Shown piece by piece: positions 46,624-55,709 of a DNA stretch of 64,000 bases. The stretch spans positions 62,001 through 126,000 of the forward strand of contig JABAAB010000051.1 of the NCBI GenBank assembly GCA_014238945.1, in the 5' to 3' direction. The notes under the pieces were generated by a model that saw only the letters and a list, made by a program, of their open reading frames with translations, was not told the origin of the DNA and ran no database searches. The DNA is from Lysobacterales bacterium. GTDB taxonomy: Bacteria > Pseudomonadota > Gammaproteobacteria > Xanthomonadales > SZUA-36. Position 1 is the first letter of the stretch. Every line of letters starts with the position of its first letter. The translations under genes and the position numbers were made by a program.

Positions 46624-46681
46624 ATCCTTATTTCTCCGGGTATCTTCGTGATTGATTAAAGCTGAACTGTATTCAATATAT

Positions 46682-48154
46682 TTATTTGCCGGGCCACCAC
46701 AATACACCGCCCGCATTGACCATGCCGCCACCCACGGTAACACTGCTGCCGGATGCGCCGAGATTTGGAAAACGCGAATAGACCGTGCCGTTGCTGTACA
46801 TGGAGTCGTTAAATCCACCACCCTGGTCCTGGTTTTGCACTTGTGCTATCTGCATGAGCAGGTTACCCATCACAGGCCCGCCTGAGTATCCGTAATTTCC
46901 CTGCTGGTCCAGCCAGTAACTCCCGGGTTGGATCGAACCGAGAAACATTTGTAGTCCTGAGAGATCCCTCGGATGCAGAAACCTGCCGTTTACCGATACC
47001 CGTGTTTCTGCTCCCGAGGCGTAGGGTGAAATTTGAGGACAAAAATCCAGGTTTGCGTAAAAATAGGCCGATGTAGGGCCGCCCTCCTTTCCGACCATGC
47101 CGCTGTGGCGATCGTACCAGTAACGGCCATCCGGAATCTGGCCAGCAACCAATTCCAATTGCCCCAGCGTCCTGGCATGCAAAGTTGCGCCATTGAATAC
47201 CACCGAGCGCTTGTTGTGACCATAAGGGGCAATATCATCAGCAACGGTGTTTGATGATTGGGGCAATGCTTCCATGTTTATCTGCAGCGATGTGAAGGAG
47301 TCGGTTAGTACAGATTGCAGCGTATCCATATGATCGCTGTCCAGGGCTGCAATGATCATATACGCTATTTCACCTTGTACGGCCATCGAGTGCCATATAT
47401 GAACCTGGCCTGTCTTGGTATTTCCGATGCGTTCCGAGACCATGCCATCAAGGGTTCCGGTACTTATCCGTGTTACCTGGTTTCGTGGCGTAATCTGATA
47501 GATTTGAAAATCTTCCAATAGTTGATCAACCACCTCGGTCGCAGACGGCATGATGTCCTCCAGTGGTAGTCCGATCTCGTGGGGTTCCAATTGACCCAGC
47601 AACAGGAGCACGGTTCCCGGAAGACCGGTGTCAAGCGCTATGACATCGGGTGAATAGCTGGTTGCGTGCCAGTCTCCCGGCAGACTCAGTGTGAACAACC
47701 CGGCGGGATGGGAATAACGCACCGGTGCCGCGGTCTCGTACGCGGACCGGGAGTAAATGCGACTCAGCTCATACACACTCCCGCCTGAACGAAGGATGAT
47801 CTGATCCGGATATTCACCCTTTTCCACCGTCATCGCATATGCATCCGATGCGTCCTTGAAAACCCCCTCCAGACGACCCTGTTCCAATCTGAGGTGTACC
47901 GCATATAACAGCTTGCCGCTGTTGCTGGCGATGCCCAGTGAACCCCCGTAACCCGTGTCGTTGACTGTTAATTCAAGTGATACTCCCTTGGGGCTTTCAA
48001 ATGACCCCGTCCAGTCGCCATTTTCGGAGTAATTTGGATCCGTTGCGTTTTCAATAGGGTTGGCCAGCACATTGAAGGTAAAGCACAGCAATAATGAAAA
48101 AATCCAGGACAGAAGATTCTGATCTGAGCCCTGTTTATTAAGTGAGTTGCTCAT
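46682..48154 (-). CDS. Exported protein with C-terminal LH-x-RDL / YW-D-GGP repeats
   Basis: 490 residues from ATG 48154 (MSNSLNKQGS); the open frame upstream is not protein-like. A hydrophobic leader (about 16-30, WIFSLLLCFTFNVLA) ends before NPIENA, so it is exported. Residues 40-130 are a beta-rich domain (GDWTGSFESPKGVSLELTV). Residues 145-300 look like an alpha/beta domain (FTLSLPGDWHATSY, MVSERIG). Two copies of a 45-residue unit follow: ATLHARTLGQLEL...GRYWYDRHSGMVGKEGGP and RFLHPRDLSGLQMF...GSYWLDQQGNYGYSGGP. The C-terminus is glycine- and serine-rich. I do not recognise the protein. Confidence 0.7.
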   Translation of the reverse strand: MSNSLNKQGSDQNLLSWIFSLLLCFTFNVLANPIENATDPNYSENGDWTGSFESPKGVSLELTVNDTGYGGSLGIASNSGKLLYAVHLRLEQGRLEGVFKDASDAYAMTVEKGEYPDQIILRSGGSVYELSRIYSRSAYETAAPVRYSHPAGLFTLSLPGDWHATSYSPDVIALDTGLPGTVLLLLGQLEPHEIGLPLEDIMPSATEVVDQLLEDFQIYQITPRNQVTRISTGTLDGMVSERIGNTKTGQVHIWHSMAVQGEIAYMIIAALDSDHMDTLQSVLTDSFTSLQINMEALPQSSNTVADDIAPYGHNKRSVVFNGATLHARTLGQLELVAGQIPDGRYWYDRHSGMVGKEGGPTSAYFYANLDFCPQISPYASGAETRVSVNGRFLHPRDLSGLQMFLGSIQPGSYWLDQQGNYGYSGGPVMGNLLMQIAQVQNQDQGGGFNDSMYSNGTVYSRFPNLGASGSSVTVGGGMVNAGGVLWWPGK

Positions 48155-48440
48155 ACTGGATACCCAAGCGTTCAATACCATGATAAATCCATGCCCAGGC
48201 CAGACGAATTTCGTATCGGTAATCAGGGTGACCCCTGATTTCAATGGGTGACCCGGTTTGTCGAATGGCCTGCTCTCCCTGAGTATAGGACAGGATTGAC
48301 CTGCAAACATCGACTAGCGACAAGAACCACGTGCCGATCTGGAACGATGACAGATCTGATTGAATTGAAACTGCGGTCAGGACACCGTAACAGCTCAGGT
48401 GATAAAGTGGATTCCCATTCAGACTAAAGGACAACAGCAT
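48138..48440 (-). CDS. Possible small protein, uncertain
   Basis: About 100 codons on the minus strand from ATG 48440, ending at TAA (48140-48138) 17 bases inside the next gene, a common coupling arrangement. Protein-like parts include YGVLTAVSIQSDLSSFQIGTWFLSLVDVCRS and IRLAWAWIYHGIERLG; codons look natural. The ATG is the complement of the yciA ATG (GCATGC), so only one gene could use this exact site cleanly. No family recognised. It may be a chance open frame. Confidence 0.3.
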   Translation of the reverse strand: MLLSFSLNGNPLYHLSCYGVLTAVSIQSDLSSFQIGTWFLSLVDVCRSILSYTQGEQAIRQTGSPIEIRGHPDYRYEIRLAWAWIYHGIERLGIQYEQLT

Positions 48441-48846
48441 GCCAGCAATACCGTCCTCAAAGCGGCAAACCCGTTCAAAACGGGAGCCGGCAGTACGGGC
48501 GCGGGCGATGCCCGCAGACACCAATCCCGCTGGGGACATATTTGGTGGCTGGTTGATGTCCCAAATGGATATGGCCGGAGAGATCACGGCACGGCAAAGG
48601 AGTCGAACAAGGGTAGTTACGGTAGCGGTTAATGCGATGACTTTTCACAAACCGGTGCACGTGGGTGACGTAGTCAGTTGTTACACAAGGATCGATCGGG
48701 TTGGCCGCACTTCGATTACGGTCAATATCGAAGCGGTCGCCATGCGACAGGATTCCGGTAAGAATGTACCGGTCACCGAAGGGGTATTCATTTACGTTGC
48801 GGTTGATGAAAGTGGGCTACCAGTGGAGGTTGGCCCATCCGATTGA
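48439..48846 (+). CDS. yciA: Acyl-CoA thioesterase, YciA-like hotdog fold
   Basis: 135 residues. The YciA pattern is clear: RAMPADTNPAGDIFGGWLMSQMDMAGEI and MTFHKPVHVGDVVSCYTRID. These hexameric hotdog enzymes hydrolyse a range of acyl-CoAs in the cytosol. The next gene, an acetyl-CoA hydrolase-family enzyme, starts 11 bp on, so both probably manage CoA thioesters together. Confidence 0.92.
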   Translation: MPAIPSSKRQTRSKREPAVRARAMPADTNPAGDIFGGWLMSQMDMAGEITARQRSRTRVVTVAVNAMTFHKPVHVGDVVSCYTRIDRVGRTSITVNIEAVAMRQDSGKNVPVTEGVFIYVAVDESGLPVEVGPSD

Positions 48847-48857
48847 ACGGAGACACG

Positions 48858-50735
48858 ATGCAAACACCCTCCACCAGATTTACTGATCCTGAAAAGGTGG
48901 TTGATACCATCGTTGACAGGTTCAATGGCAGAATCGTTGTGGCGCTGCCACTGGGTCTGGGGAAGGCAAATGTGATCGCGAATGCTCTTTTTCAGCGGGC
49001 TGCAAAAGACAACACCATATCACTGACCATTCTGTCCGCATTGACACTTGAAACCCCTCGTGGCCGGTCCACGTTACAGAAACGGTTTATTGATCCGCTG
49101 CGCTCAAGATTATTTGAAGGCTATCCCGAACTCGATTACCCGCAGGCTCTGCGGCATGGCCGGTTACCGGCCAATATCAAAGTCCATGAATTCTTTTTGC
49201 TGGCCGGACGATGGCTGGGTGTTCCTGAAAGCCAGCAAAATTTTATCTTGTCGAACTATACCAACGCGGCCCAAACACTGCTCGACCGTGGCGTGAACGT
49301 GGTCGCACAGATGGTGGTACGAAAACAGGATCAAGTAAGTCTGAGCTGCAATGCCGATGTCACTCCGGACTTGCTGAAGGCACGCCGGGCGGGCCGTGCT
49401 GAATTCATGCTGGTGGGCGAAGTAAACCCGGCTTTACCTTATATGACCGGTGATGCCCAGCTTCCTGAGTCCTGTTTTGAGTGCCTGCTTGAAGGACCAG
49501 TCTGCGATTACCCCTTGTATGCACCACCCAAATTACCTGTAACGACTGCTGATTATGCTGCTGGGTTCTGGATCGCTGGCCTTATCCCCGATGGTGGCAC
49601 CCTGCAAATTGGCATTGGCTCGATCGGGGATGCGGTGGCCCGGGCGCTGATCATCAGACATCAGGACAACGCGCGATTCCGCGGGACAATTCGGCGGTTG
49701 TCAGTTCTCAAACCCGAAAACGCGATTCCGAGGCATGAGACGCCATTTGCAAAGGGACTGTTTGGTCTGTCAGAAATGCTGGTGGATTCATTTCTGCCCT
49801 TGATGGACGCCGGGGTGGTCAAACGTGCGGTTGACGGGGCCCTGATCCAGGCTGCGTTTTTCCTGGGACCGACCGCTTTCTACAAAAAGTTACGTCAAAT
49901 GCCAGATCATGATCGTCGGCGAATCCAGATGAAACCGGTGTCCTGGATCAATTCGTTGTACCGGGATGAGGAACTCAAGCGTGAGCAGCGTACCGGGGCC
50001 CGATTTGTCAACAACGCCATGATGGCGACCCTTCTGGGGGCGGTGGTTTCGGATTCGCTCGAGGATGGCCGGGTTGTGAGCGGTGTTGGTGGACAATATG
50101 ATTTCGTTGCGCAGGCATTTGCATTGGAAGATGCACACTCGATTATTGCCCTCAATGCGACCCGCTTGAGTCAGGGCAGGGTCCGTTCCAACATCCTGTG
50201 GTCCTATGGCAACCAGACCATACCGAGGCATCTGCGTGATATTATCGTGACCGAATACGGTATGGCTGATCTGCGAGGCAAGACAGATGCCGAAACCATA
50301 GCGGCCATGCTCAATGTTACCGACTCACGTTTTCAGAATGAGCTATTAGTACAGGCCAAGGAGGCGGGGAAAATCGATGCTTTCTATACGATTCCGGAAT
50401 GCTTCACCAGCAACACACCGGAAACAATCGCGGAGGCTCTCGGACCGGTACGGAGTGACCATTTTCTGCCTTCTTTCCCATTCGGGACAGATTTCACCCA
50501 GACAGAGCAGCAGTTGCTACCCGCCCTGGCACTGATGCAGGACGGGGTATCGTCCATCGGCAGGCTGGGGCTTGTATTCCGGGGGGCGAGGATACCGCAT
50601 GGAGCGTTCAGCGCTTGTCTTGAACGATTGGGTTTACTCCATCCAGGGTCACTGGCAGAAAGAGTGTATCGATTGCTGGTACTCGGAGCACTGGATCAAA
50701 CGACCCGACGAAAGCAAAGTCGTTACCAGGATTGA
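48858..50735 (+). CDS. Acetyl-CoA hydrolase/transferase family protein
   Basis: 625 residues from ATG 48858, with ACGGAG seven bases upstream. It has the family layout: N-terminal domain with VALPLGLGKANVIANALF, GGTLQIGIGSIGDAVARAL, the FGLSEMLVDSF block whose Glu is the likely CoA-linked catalytic residue, and the C-terminal GVGGQYDFVAQAF plus TEYGMADLRGKT. It is about 120 residues longer than typical members such as Cat1 or Ach1, mainly in the 80-210 region and at the C-terminus. Whether it hydrolyses acetyl-CoA or transfers CoA between acids is open. It overlaps no neighbour; yciA is just upstream. Confidence 0.88.
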   Translation: MQTPSTRFTDPEKVVDTIVDRFNGRIVVALPLGLGKANVIANALFQRAAKDNTISLTILSALTLETPRGRSTLQKRFIDPLRSRLFEGYPELDYPQALRHGRLPANIKVHEFFLLAGRWLGVPESQQNFILSNYTNAAQTLLDRGVNVVAQMVVRKQDQVSLSCNADVTPDLLKARRAGRAEFMLVGEVNPALPYMTGDAQLPESCFECLLEGPVCDYPLYAPPKLPVTTADYAAGFWIAGLIPDGGTLQIGIGSIGDAVARALIIRHQDNARFRGTIRRLSVLKPENAIPRHETPFAKGLFGLSEMLVDSFLPLMDAGVVKRAVDGALIQAAFFLGPTAFYKKLRQMPDHDRRRIQMKPVSWINSLYRDEELKREQRTGARFVNNAMMATLLGAVVSDSLEDGRVVSGVGGQYDFVAQAFALEDAHSIIALNATRLSQGRVRSNILWSYGNQTIPRHLRDIIVTEYGMADLRGKTDAETIAAMLNVTDSRFQNELLVQAKEAGKIDAFYTIPECFTSNTPETIAEALGPVRSDHFLPSFPFGTDFTQTEQQLLPALALMQDGVSSIGRLGLVFRGARIPHGAFSACLERLGLLHPGSLAERVYRLLVLGALDQTTRRKQSRYQD

Positions 50736-50745
50736 AGGCAGATTG

Positions 50746-51444
50746 ATGATTTCTTTTATCGTCCCGGCCTACAACGAGGAAAAGGAGTTGTCAGCCACGC
50801 TCGCAGCCATTCACGAATCGGGCAGGGCGGTCGGGGAGGAGTATGAAATCATTGTCGCCGACGACGCGTCCACCGACAACACGGCTCTGATAGCCAGAGA
50901 AAACAATGCCCGGGTCGAGCCGGTCAATCAACGCAATATTGGCGCCACCCGAAATGCGGGGGCAGCTGCAGCTGTTGGTGATGTTTACATATTTGTAGAC
51001 GCAGATACACGGGTCAATCCGGCTCTTGTCACCTCTACGCTACACGCCGTGGCCGAAGGTGCGGTGGGTGGTGGAGCACGGGTCAGCCTGGATGATCCCA
51101 AACCCCTTGCGGGCAGGATCCTGACGCCATTGATAGTGTGGATGTACCTGGCCACCGGTTGGGCAGCCGGTTGTTATATGTTTTGCCGGCGAGAAGCATT
51201 TGAACGTAGTGGTGGTTTTGATGAAACACTATTTGGTGCCGAAGAGATCTACTTCAGTAAAGCGCTGAAGAAACAGGGTTCCTTTGTCATCCTGCGGGAA
51301 AGTGTCGTTACCTCGAGCAGGAAGTTGCGTATGTACTCGGCCAGGGAGTTATTGGGTTCTTTATTCGGTATATTGCTGCAAGGGACCCGGGCACTGAAGA
51401 AACGCGGAAAAATGTCCCTGTGGTATGACGGCAGAAGGGAATGA
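50746..51444 (+). CDS. Glycosyltransferase family 2
   Basis: 232 residues from ATG 50746 (MISFIVPAYNEEKEL), the canonical GT2 opening; the longer frame from 50572 would overlap the preceding gene. IIVADDASTDNTALIA and the DXD-like FVDADTRVNP are the nucleotide-sugar and metal sites. One hydrophobic stretch (LTPLIVWMYLATGWAAGCYMF, about 125-145) could attach it to the membrane. No polysaccharide genes are nearby, so the acceptor is unknown. Confidence 0.88.
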   Translation: MISFIVPAYNEEKELSATLAAIHESGRAVGEEYEIIVADDASTDNTALIARENNARVEPVNQRNIGATRNAGAAAAVGDVYIFVDADTRVNPALVTSTLHAVAEGAVGGGARVSLDDPKPLAGRILTPLIVWMYLATGWAAGCYMFCRREAFERSGGFDETLFGAEEIYFSKALKKQGSFVILRESVVTSSRKLRMYSARELLGSLFGILLQGTRALKKRGKMSLWYDGRRE

Positions 51445-51577
51445 CACTGGCCAGGCGTTTGGCGCTCGCCGTTAATTGCTATGATCCAGTCCATTGAGGC
51501 AGAATCACCGGGGGGATGACGTAGTCAATTTTTAAAGGGTCGCTCAGGCTGACCAGGGAGTTCAGGAGATCTTGGAT

Positions 51578-51952
51578 ATGAGAACTATATTTAGAATCAT
51601 GACGCTGGTGTTTATATTGGCAGTAATACAGTCCTGTGGTAAGAGCGAACATCATCAAAGTGATGCAGCAGCACACGCTGAAAGCGCAGTTGAACACGTC
51701 AAAAAGGCCGCCTCCGAAGTAGCGGCAGCCACCGAATCAGTTGCAGATGAGGCTATCGAAGCGGTTGAGAACGCGGCAGATGCGGTGGAGGATGCCGCCG
51801 AGTCTGCGGGAGAAATCGTGAGTGATGCTGCTGAAGCCACCGGTGAGATGGTCGTTGATGTCGCAGATGCTGCAAGTGAGTTGGCTGGTGACGCCGTAGA
51901 GGCAGCGACACAAGCAGTTGACAAGGCCGTCGGGGATGACGAAGGATCCTGA
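51578..51952 (+). CDS. Small alanine-rich helical lipoprotein
   Basis: 124 residues from ATG 51578, with AGGAGAT seven bases upstream. A lipoprotein leader ends VIQSC (Cys about 20). The rest is almost only Ala, Glu, Asp, Val and Ser in a helical pattern (EAVENAADAVEDAAESAGE, DAVEAATQAVDKAV), about 11-residue repeats. This resembles LEA-like or apolipoprotein-like amphipathic helices. It is a membrane-anchored envelope protein of unknown role. Confidence 0.8.
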   Translation: MRTIFRIMTLVFILAVIQSCGKSEHHQSDAAAHAESAVEHVKKAASEVAAATESVADEAIEAVENAADAVEDAAESAGEIVSDAAEATGEMVVDVADAASELAGDAVEAATQAVDKAVGDDEGS

Positions 51953-52183
51953 TCCTGCAAGTGGCAGCACCCGGCAGCTGACCATTGACCGATCATATTG
52001 GCAGACCGGTGGTAAATGCCTCGATACCAACCGGGGTGGTTGGAAAACAATGTATTACCTGGTTTTCGGATCAATCATGGCCAGCAATGCAACATTTGGG
52101 AACGCCACCCGGGCGGCAGGATTATCTGTCGTATCGAAAAGCGCGGGCGTTTTTCACCACCGACCGGGAATTTCTTATACCGT

Positions 52184-53014
52184 CTACTCTGTCACCCTGA
52201 ATTTCTTTGCCGCCCGGTTGCTGAGGATCCTTTCAAGCCAGGGAAGGTAACGGCTGGCAAAGACAATAAACTTGTAGGTCAGGCCGGGCACCAGCACCGC
52301 TTTTGGTCGGTCACGTGACAGATTTTCCAGGGTGGTGCGCACCACATCCCGGGCATCGAGCCACATATGGGAGGGCAGTTTGCTTACCATGTCACGTGTA
52401 CCATTAACATCGTGAAACTCCGTGTAGGTAAAGCCCGGACACAGTGCACACACGTTTACACCATGAGCAGTATTTTCCAGTGCCAGACACTCGCTGAACT
52501 GGATCAGAAAAGATTTACAGGGACCATATAAAGTGTGGCCACCGGTAGCCGAGATCAGACCCGCGACCGATGCGACGTTGACGATAAAACCACGACCACG
52601 TTGCTGCATACCCGGCAACAGTTTCCGGGTGAGTTCGCATACTGCCGTCAACATGACCTGGAGGAAGTCGGCGTGTTGCCGCCAGTCGGGAATATGAAAG
52701 TTTCCGGGTATTCCGTAGCCGGCATTGTTGACCAGGTACTCTATGTCGATCAATTCTGCTTCAAGCTGTTTCACAATCAACTCGCATGCATCCGGGCGCG
52801 ACAGATCCATCGTGATCACCTTGCATTCGGTCCCGTGTTCGGTGTTCAGCTGATCAGCAAGTATCTGCAATTCAGCCTGCCGTCGAGCGACCAATACCAA
52901 TCGATAACCCTGCGCGGCCAGTTGACGGCAGAATTCCCGACCAATACCCGCCGAAGCACCGGTGACCAGAGCCCATGGCCTGGTCACCTGTACAGAAATT
53001 GAGTTATCACTCAT
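52184..53014 (-). CDS. Short-chain dehydrogenase/reductase
   Basis: 276 residues from ATG 53014; an earlier ATG at 53032 is possible. The SDR cofactor motif TGASAGIG is near residue 18, with NNAG (about 90) and the catalytic YGPCK (Tyr, Lys) after VASVAGLIS. It is a classical SDR reading NAD(P)H; the arginines of VARRQAEL favour NADP(H). The C-terminal RDVVRTTLENL and LVPGLTYKFIV stretch resembles fatty-acyl or ketone reductase SDRs. Substrate unknown. It is convergent with nothing and divergent from the NnrU-like gene. Confidence 0.88.
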   Translation of the reverse strand: MSDNSISVQVTRPWALVTGASAGIGREFCRQLAAQGYRLVLVARRQAELQILADQLNTEHGTECKVITMDLSRPDACELIVKQLEAELIDIEYLVNNAGYGIPGNFHIPDWRQHADFLQVMLTAVCELTRKLLPGMQQRGRGFIVNVASVAGLISATGGHTLYGPCKSFLIQFSECLALENTAHGVNVCALCPGFTYTEFHDVNGTRDMVSKLPSHMWLDARDVVRTTLENLSRDRPKAVLVPGLTYKFIVFASRYLPWLERILSNRAAKKFRVTE

Positions 53015-53107
53015 GAATCTGACCTGTGTCATTTGCAGTTTCTAGTATGCTACTACAATAGGGAATTGAGATGTATGCAACTACGTGGACACCAGGAGGA
53101 TAAAGCC

Positions 53108-53671
53108 ATGACACGACTTGGAATGGGTGTATTGATTTGGAGCGTTGTTCATTTCCTGCCTTCTCTGATACCAGACCTGAAGAAGAACCTGGTCAATCGT
53201 TTGGGTGATTATGGCTACAAGGGCGTATTCACCCTGTTGATGGTGGCAGCCCTTTACTTGATCATTTCAGGCTGGAAAGTAGCCATTCCGCAGCAACTTT
53301 ATAGTCCGCCGGACTGGGGACTGCAGTTCGCCTTTGTGCTGGTTCTCGCTGGCTTTGTCCTGTTCCTGGCACCTTATCCGCCCAACAATTTTAAACGGGT
53401 GATGCGCCATCCCCAGTTAGTTGGCATGGCTTGCTGGGGTATCGGACACCTGGCTTATAATGGTGACATGCGTTCTGTCGTGCTGTTTGGTGGTTTGGCA
53501 ACGTGGGCCGTTATCCAGATGTTCCTGCTCAATCGGCGTGATCCAACCTGGGTCCAACCCAATAACGTACCGTTAAACCGGGACCTGGGCCTGGTCTTGT
53601 TTGCCACGCTGGTCTACATGACATTCTTGTATACACACCATCTTCTGTTTGCCGGAACACCCCTGACCTGA
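53108..53671 (+). CDS. NnrU family membrane protein
   Basis: 187 residues from ATG 53108, preceded by CAGGAGGATAAAGCC, a good ribosome binding site. About five membrane segments; the NnrU pattern includes VVHFLPSL, the central HPQLVGMACWGIGHL and the C-terminal WAVIQMFLLN. NnrU was first linked to nitrite and NO metabolism, but many members occur without denitrification genes, as here. Related to methyltransferase-like membrane proteins. Confidence 0.88.
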   Translation: MTRLGMGVLIWSVVHFLPSLIPDLKKNLVNRLGDYGYKGVFTLLMVAALYLIISGWKVAIPQQLYSPPDWGLQFAFVLVLAGFVLFLAPYPPNNFKRVMRHPQLVGMACWGIGHLAYNGDMRSVVLFGGLATWAVIQMFLLNRRDPTWVQPNNVPLNRDLGLVLFATLVYMTFLYTHHLLFAGTPLT

Positions 53672-53916
53672 TGCTGATTCCCATGGTGAAACAGGCTGAC
53701 TGAAAATCCAATTTGGATCGGCCGTAGCATTTCCGGGAAAATGTCCTGACCTGTACCAGGTGGTTGGTTCGCGCATACAATGCAATGGATCAGACCATGG
53801 ACAGCCCTCCGGGCTTGCGGGAAGTGCATTGCATGGGTATGCTTGCGCGCCGAAGCTCGTTAAGCAATGAGAAGACCGCAGCAACATGAAGGAAGCAACG
53901 TGAAGGAAACCGTGGT

Positions 53917-54669
53917 GTGAGAAAAATTCTGGTAGCAGGAAATTGGAAAATGCATGGCGACAAAGCCATGATCAACACATTACTTGATGGATTACTGGCT
54001 GGCAGTTCTGCCGATGGTCCCGCAGACCTCGCCGTTTTTCCGCCCTTCGCGTACCTGTCTCTGGCTGAATCCCAGCTCACCGGGAGTCATATTCAGTGGG
54101 GTGGTCAAACATTAAATCCAAATGTAAAAGGTGCCCACACCGGTGAGTGCAGTGGTGGCATGTTAAAGGACATGGGTTGTCACTATGTGCTGGTTGGACA
54201 TTCCGAGCGACGGTCACTGTATGGTGAATCGGATGATGACGTTGCGCAACGATTCAGGACCGCATTGGCCGCCGGACTGAAACCGGTTTTGTGTGTTGGC
54301 GAGACCTTGAGCGAACGTGAGGATGAGCAGACCGAAGCTGTCGTTGGCCGGCAACTTGACGCCGTCATCGATGTGACCGGAATTGATGCTTTCTCCAACG
54401 CGGTAATTGCCTATGAGCCGGTATGGGCGATCGGTACCGGGTTGACAGCCTCCCCTGACCAGGCTCAATCCGTGCACGCATTTATACGTGACAAGATTAT
54501 AGCTCTCAATGGTATAATAGGCGGTCAAATACGTATTCTTTATGGCGGCAGTGTAAAAGGTTCAAACGCCGCTGAATTGTTTGCCCAGAGTGATATCGAT
54601 GGCGGACTGATCGGAGGGGCTTCACTGACAGTCGAAGATTTCCTCGCAATCTATAGCGCCGTTGGTTAA
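53917..54669 (+). CDS. tpiA: Triosephosphate isomerase
   Basis: 250 residues from a GTG at 53917. It begins RKILVAGNWKMHGD (catalytic Lys), has GHSERRS (catalytic His) and AYEPVWAIGTG (catalytic Glu), and ends with the phosphate-binding YGGSVKGSNA. It interconverts dihydroxyacetone phosphate and glyceraldehyde 3-phosphate. secG follows after 26 bp, as in most gammaproteobacteria. Confidence 0.97.
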   Translation: MRKILVAGNWKMHGDKAMINTLLDGLLAGSSADGPADLAVFPPFAYLSLAESQLTGSHIQWGGQTLNPNVKGAHTGECSGGMLKDMGCHYVLVGHSERRSLYGESDDDVAQRFRTALAAGLKPVLCVGETLSEREDEQTEAVVGRQLDAVIDVTGIDAFSNAVIAYEPVWAIGTGLTASPDQAQSVHAFIRDKIIALNGIIGGQIRILYGGSVKGSNAAELFAQSDIDGGLIGGASLTVEDFLAIYSAVG

Positions 54670-54695
54670 AGGGTGCTCGAAAAAACGGAAGACTT

Positions 54696-55208
54696 ATGCA
54701 GGTTTTAAATATATTTCATGTGCTTATCGCCATCGCGATGATCGCTTTCATTTTGATTCAAAAGGGCGCCGGGGCAACGGCGGGGGCCGCATTTGGTAGC
54801 GGCGCTTCCGGTACCGTGTTCGGATCCAGGGGTGCCAGTTCATTTCTGTCCCGCAGTACCTGGGTACTGGCCACCCTGTTTTGCCTGATCAGCCTGAGTA
54901 TGGCTATCATCGCTTCACGCGCAAGCCTGGCACCCGAAACCGATCTGGGTGTGGTTGCCACCTCACCGGTGATAGAAGAAACCGGCGGGCAGACCGTACC
55001 GGGTGTGGCTACTGATTTACCCGGGGCTGAATTAACCGGGACTGATTTGCCGGGGGATCTTCCCGTGGGTGGCGAGTCTGTGGACTCACCAGGTCCGACC
55101 ACGATGGAGTCTTCAGCAGCGGAAACTGCCGGCGATTTACCTGTGATTGAAGCTGACGCGGAAACGGGGTCCGCCGATGAGGATTCGACGACAGGTGACG
55201 ATACCTGA
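54696..55208 (+). CDS. secG: SecG preprotein translocase subunit with long acidic tail
   Basis: 170 residues, longer than the usual 110-130. Two membrane segments (about 5-25 and 55-75) flank the conserved GAGATAGAAFGSGASGTVFGSRG loop of SecG. The extra 75 residues after the second segment are low in hydrophobicity and rich in Thr, Pro, Gly, Glu and Asp. SecG aids SecYEG-driven export. It sits between tpiA and tRNA-Leu(GAG), the typical gammaproteobacterial order. Confidence 0.93.
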   Translation: MQVLNIFHVLIAIAMIAFILIQKGAGATAGAAFGSGASGTVFGSRGASSFLSRSTWVLATLFCLISLSMAIIASRASLAPETDLGVVATSPVIEETGGQTVPGVATDLPGAELTGTDLPGDLPVGGESVDSPGPTTMESSAAETAGDLPVIEADAETGSADEDSTTGDDT

Positions 55209-55223
55209 GTCGCAGACAGAATT

Positions 55224-55308
55224 GCCCAAGTGGTGGAATTGGTAGACACGCTATCTTGAGGGGGTAGTGGCGATAGCCGTGCCGGTTCGAGTCCGGCCTT
55301 GGGCACCA
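55224..55308 (+). tRNA. tRNA-Leu (anticodon GAG)
   Basis: 85 nt with encoded CCA. Acceptor GCCCAAG pairs with CTTGGGC; D-arm GTGGTGGAATTGGTAGACAC; anticodon stem CTATC/GGTAG around TTGAGGG gives GAG; a long class II variable arm (TGGCGATAGCC) precedes the GGTTCGAGTCC T-arm. It lies between secG and nuoA as in relatives. Confidence 0.97.
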
Positions 55309-55352
55309 ATTGAACAAGGGTGGTGAAACCTCCCGGGAATTGAGAACGGAGT

Positions 55353-55709
55353 ATGCTTGCACAATACCTGCCAATTCTGATATTTCTTTGTATCTCTACG
55401 ATAATCGGCGTGGCGCTTGTGGTCATAGGCGGTTTGCTTGGTCCAAACCGGCCCGACGCCGAAAAACTGTCACCCTACGAGTGCGGCTTCGAGGCTTTTG
55501 AAGACTCTCGAACCCGGTTTGATGTGCGCTACTACCTGGTGGCGATACTGTTTATTATTTTCGACCTTGAGATTGCATTTTTCCTTCCCTGGGCTGTGGC
55601 CCTCGAGACGCTGGGAATGTTTGGAGTGGTCGCGATGCTGGTATTTGTCATCGAACTGGTCATTGGTTATTTCGTGGTATGGAAGAGAGGGGCACTTGAA
55701 TGGGAATAA
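55353..55709 (+). CDS. nuoA: NADH-quinone oxidoreductase subunit A
   Basis: 118 residues, the family length. Three membrane segments; the conserved loop [28 protein letters not shown] between the first two lies near the quinone channel. Membrane arm of complex I. It is the first gene of the nuo operon in this window and overlaps nuoB by 10 bp. Confidence 0.97.
   Translation: MLAQYLPILIFLCISTIIGVALVVIGGLLGPNRPDAEKLSPYECGFEAFEDSRTRFDVRYYLVAILFIIFDLEIAFFLPWAVALETLGMFGVVAMLVFVIELVIGYFVVWKRGALEWE

Noticed and set aside
48441..48587. Extension of the minus frame to 48587
   Set aside because: It would overlap the yciA gene antisense; only the part below 48440 is even possible.
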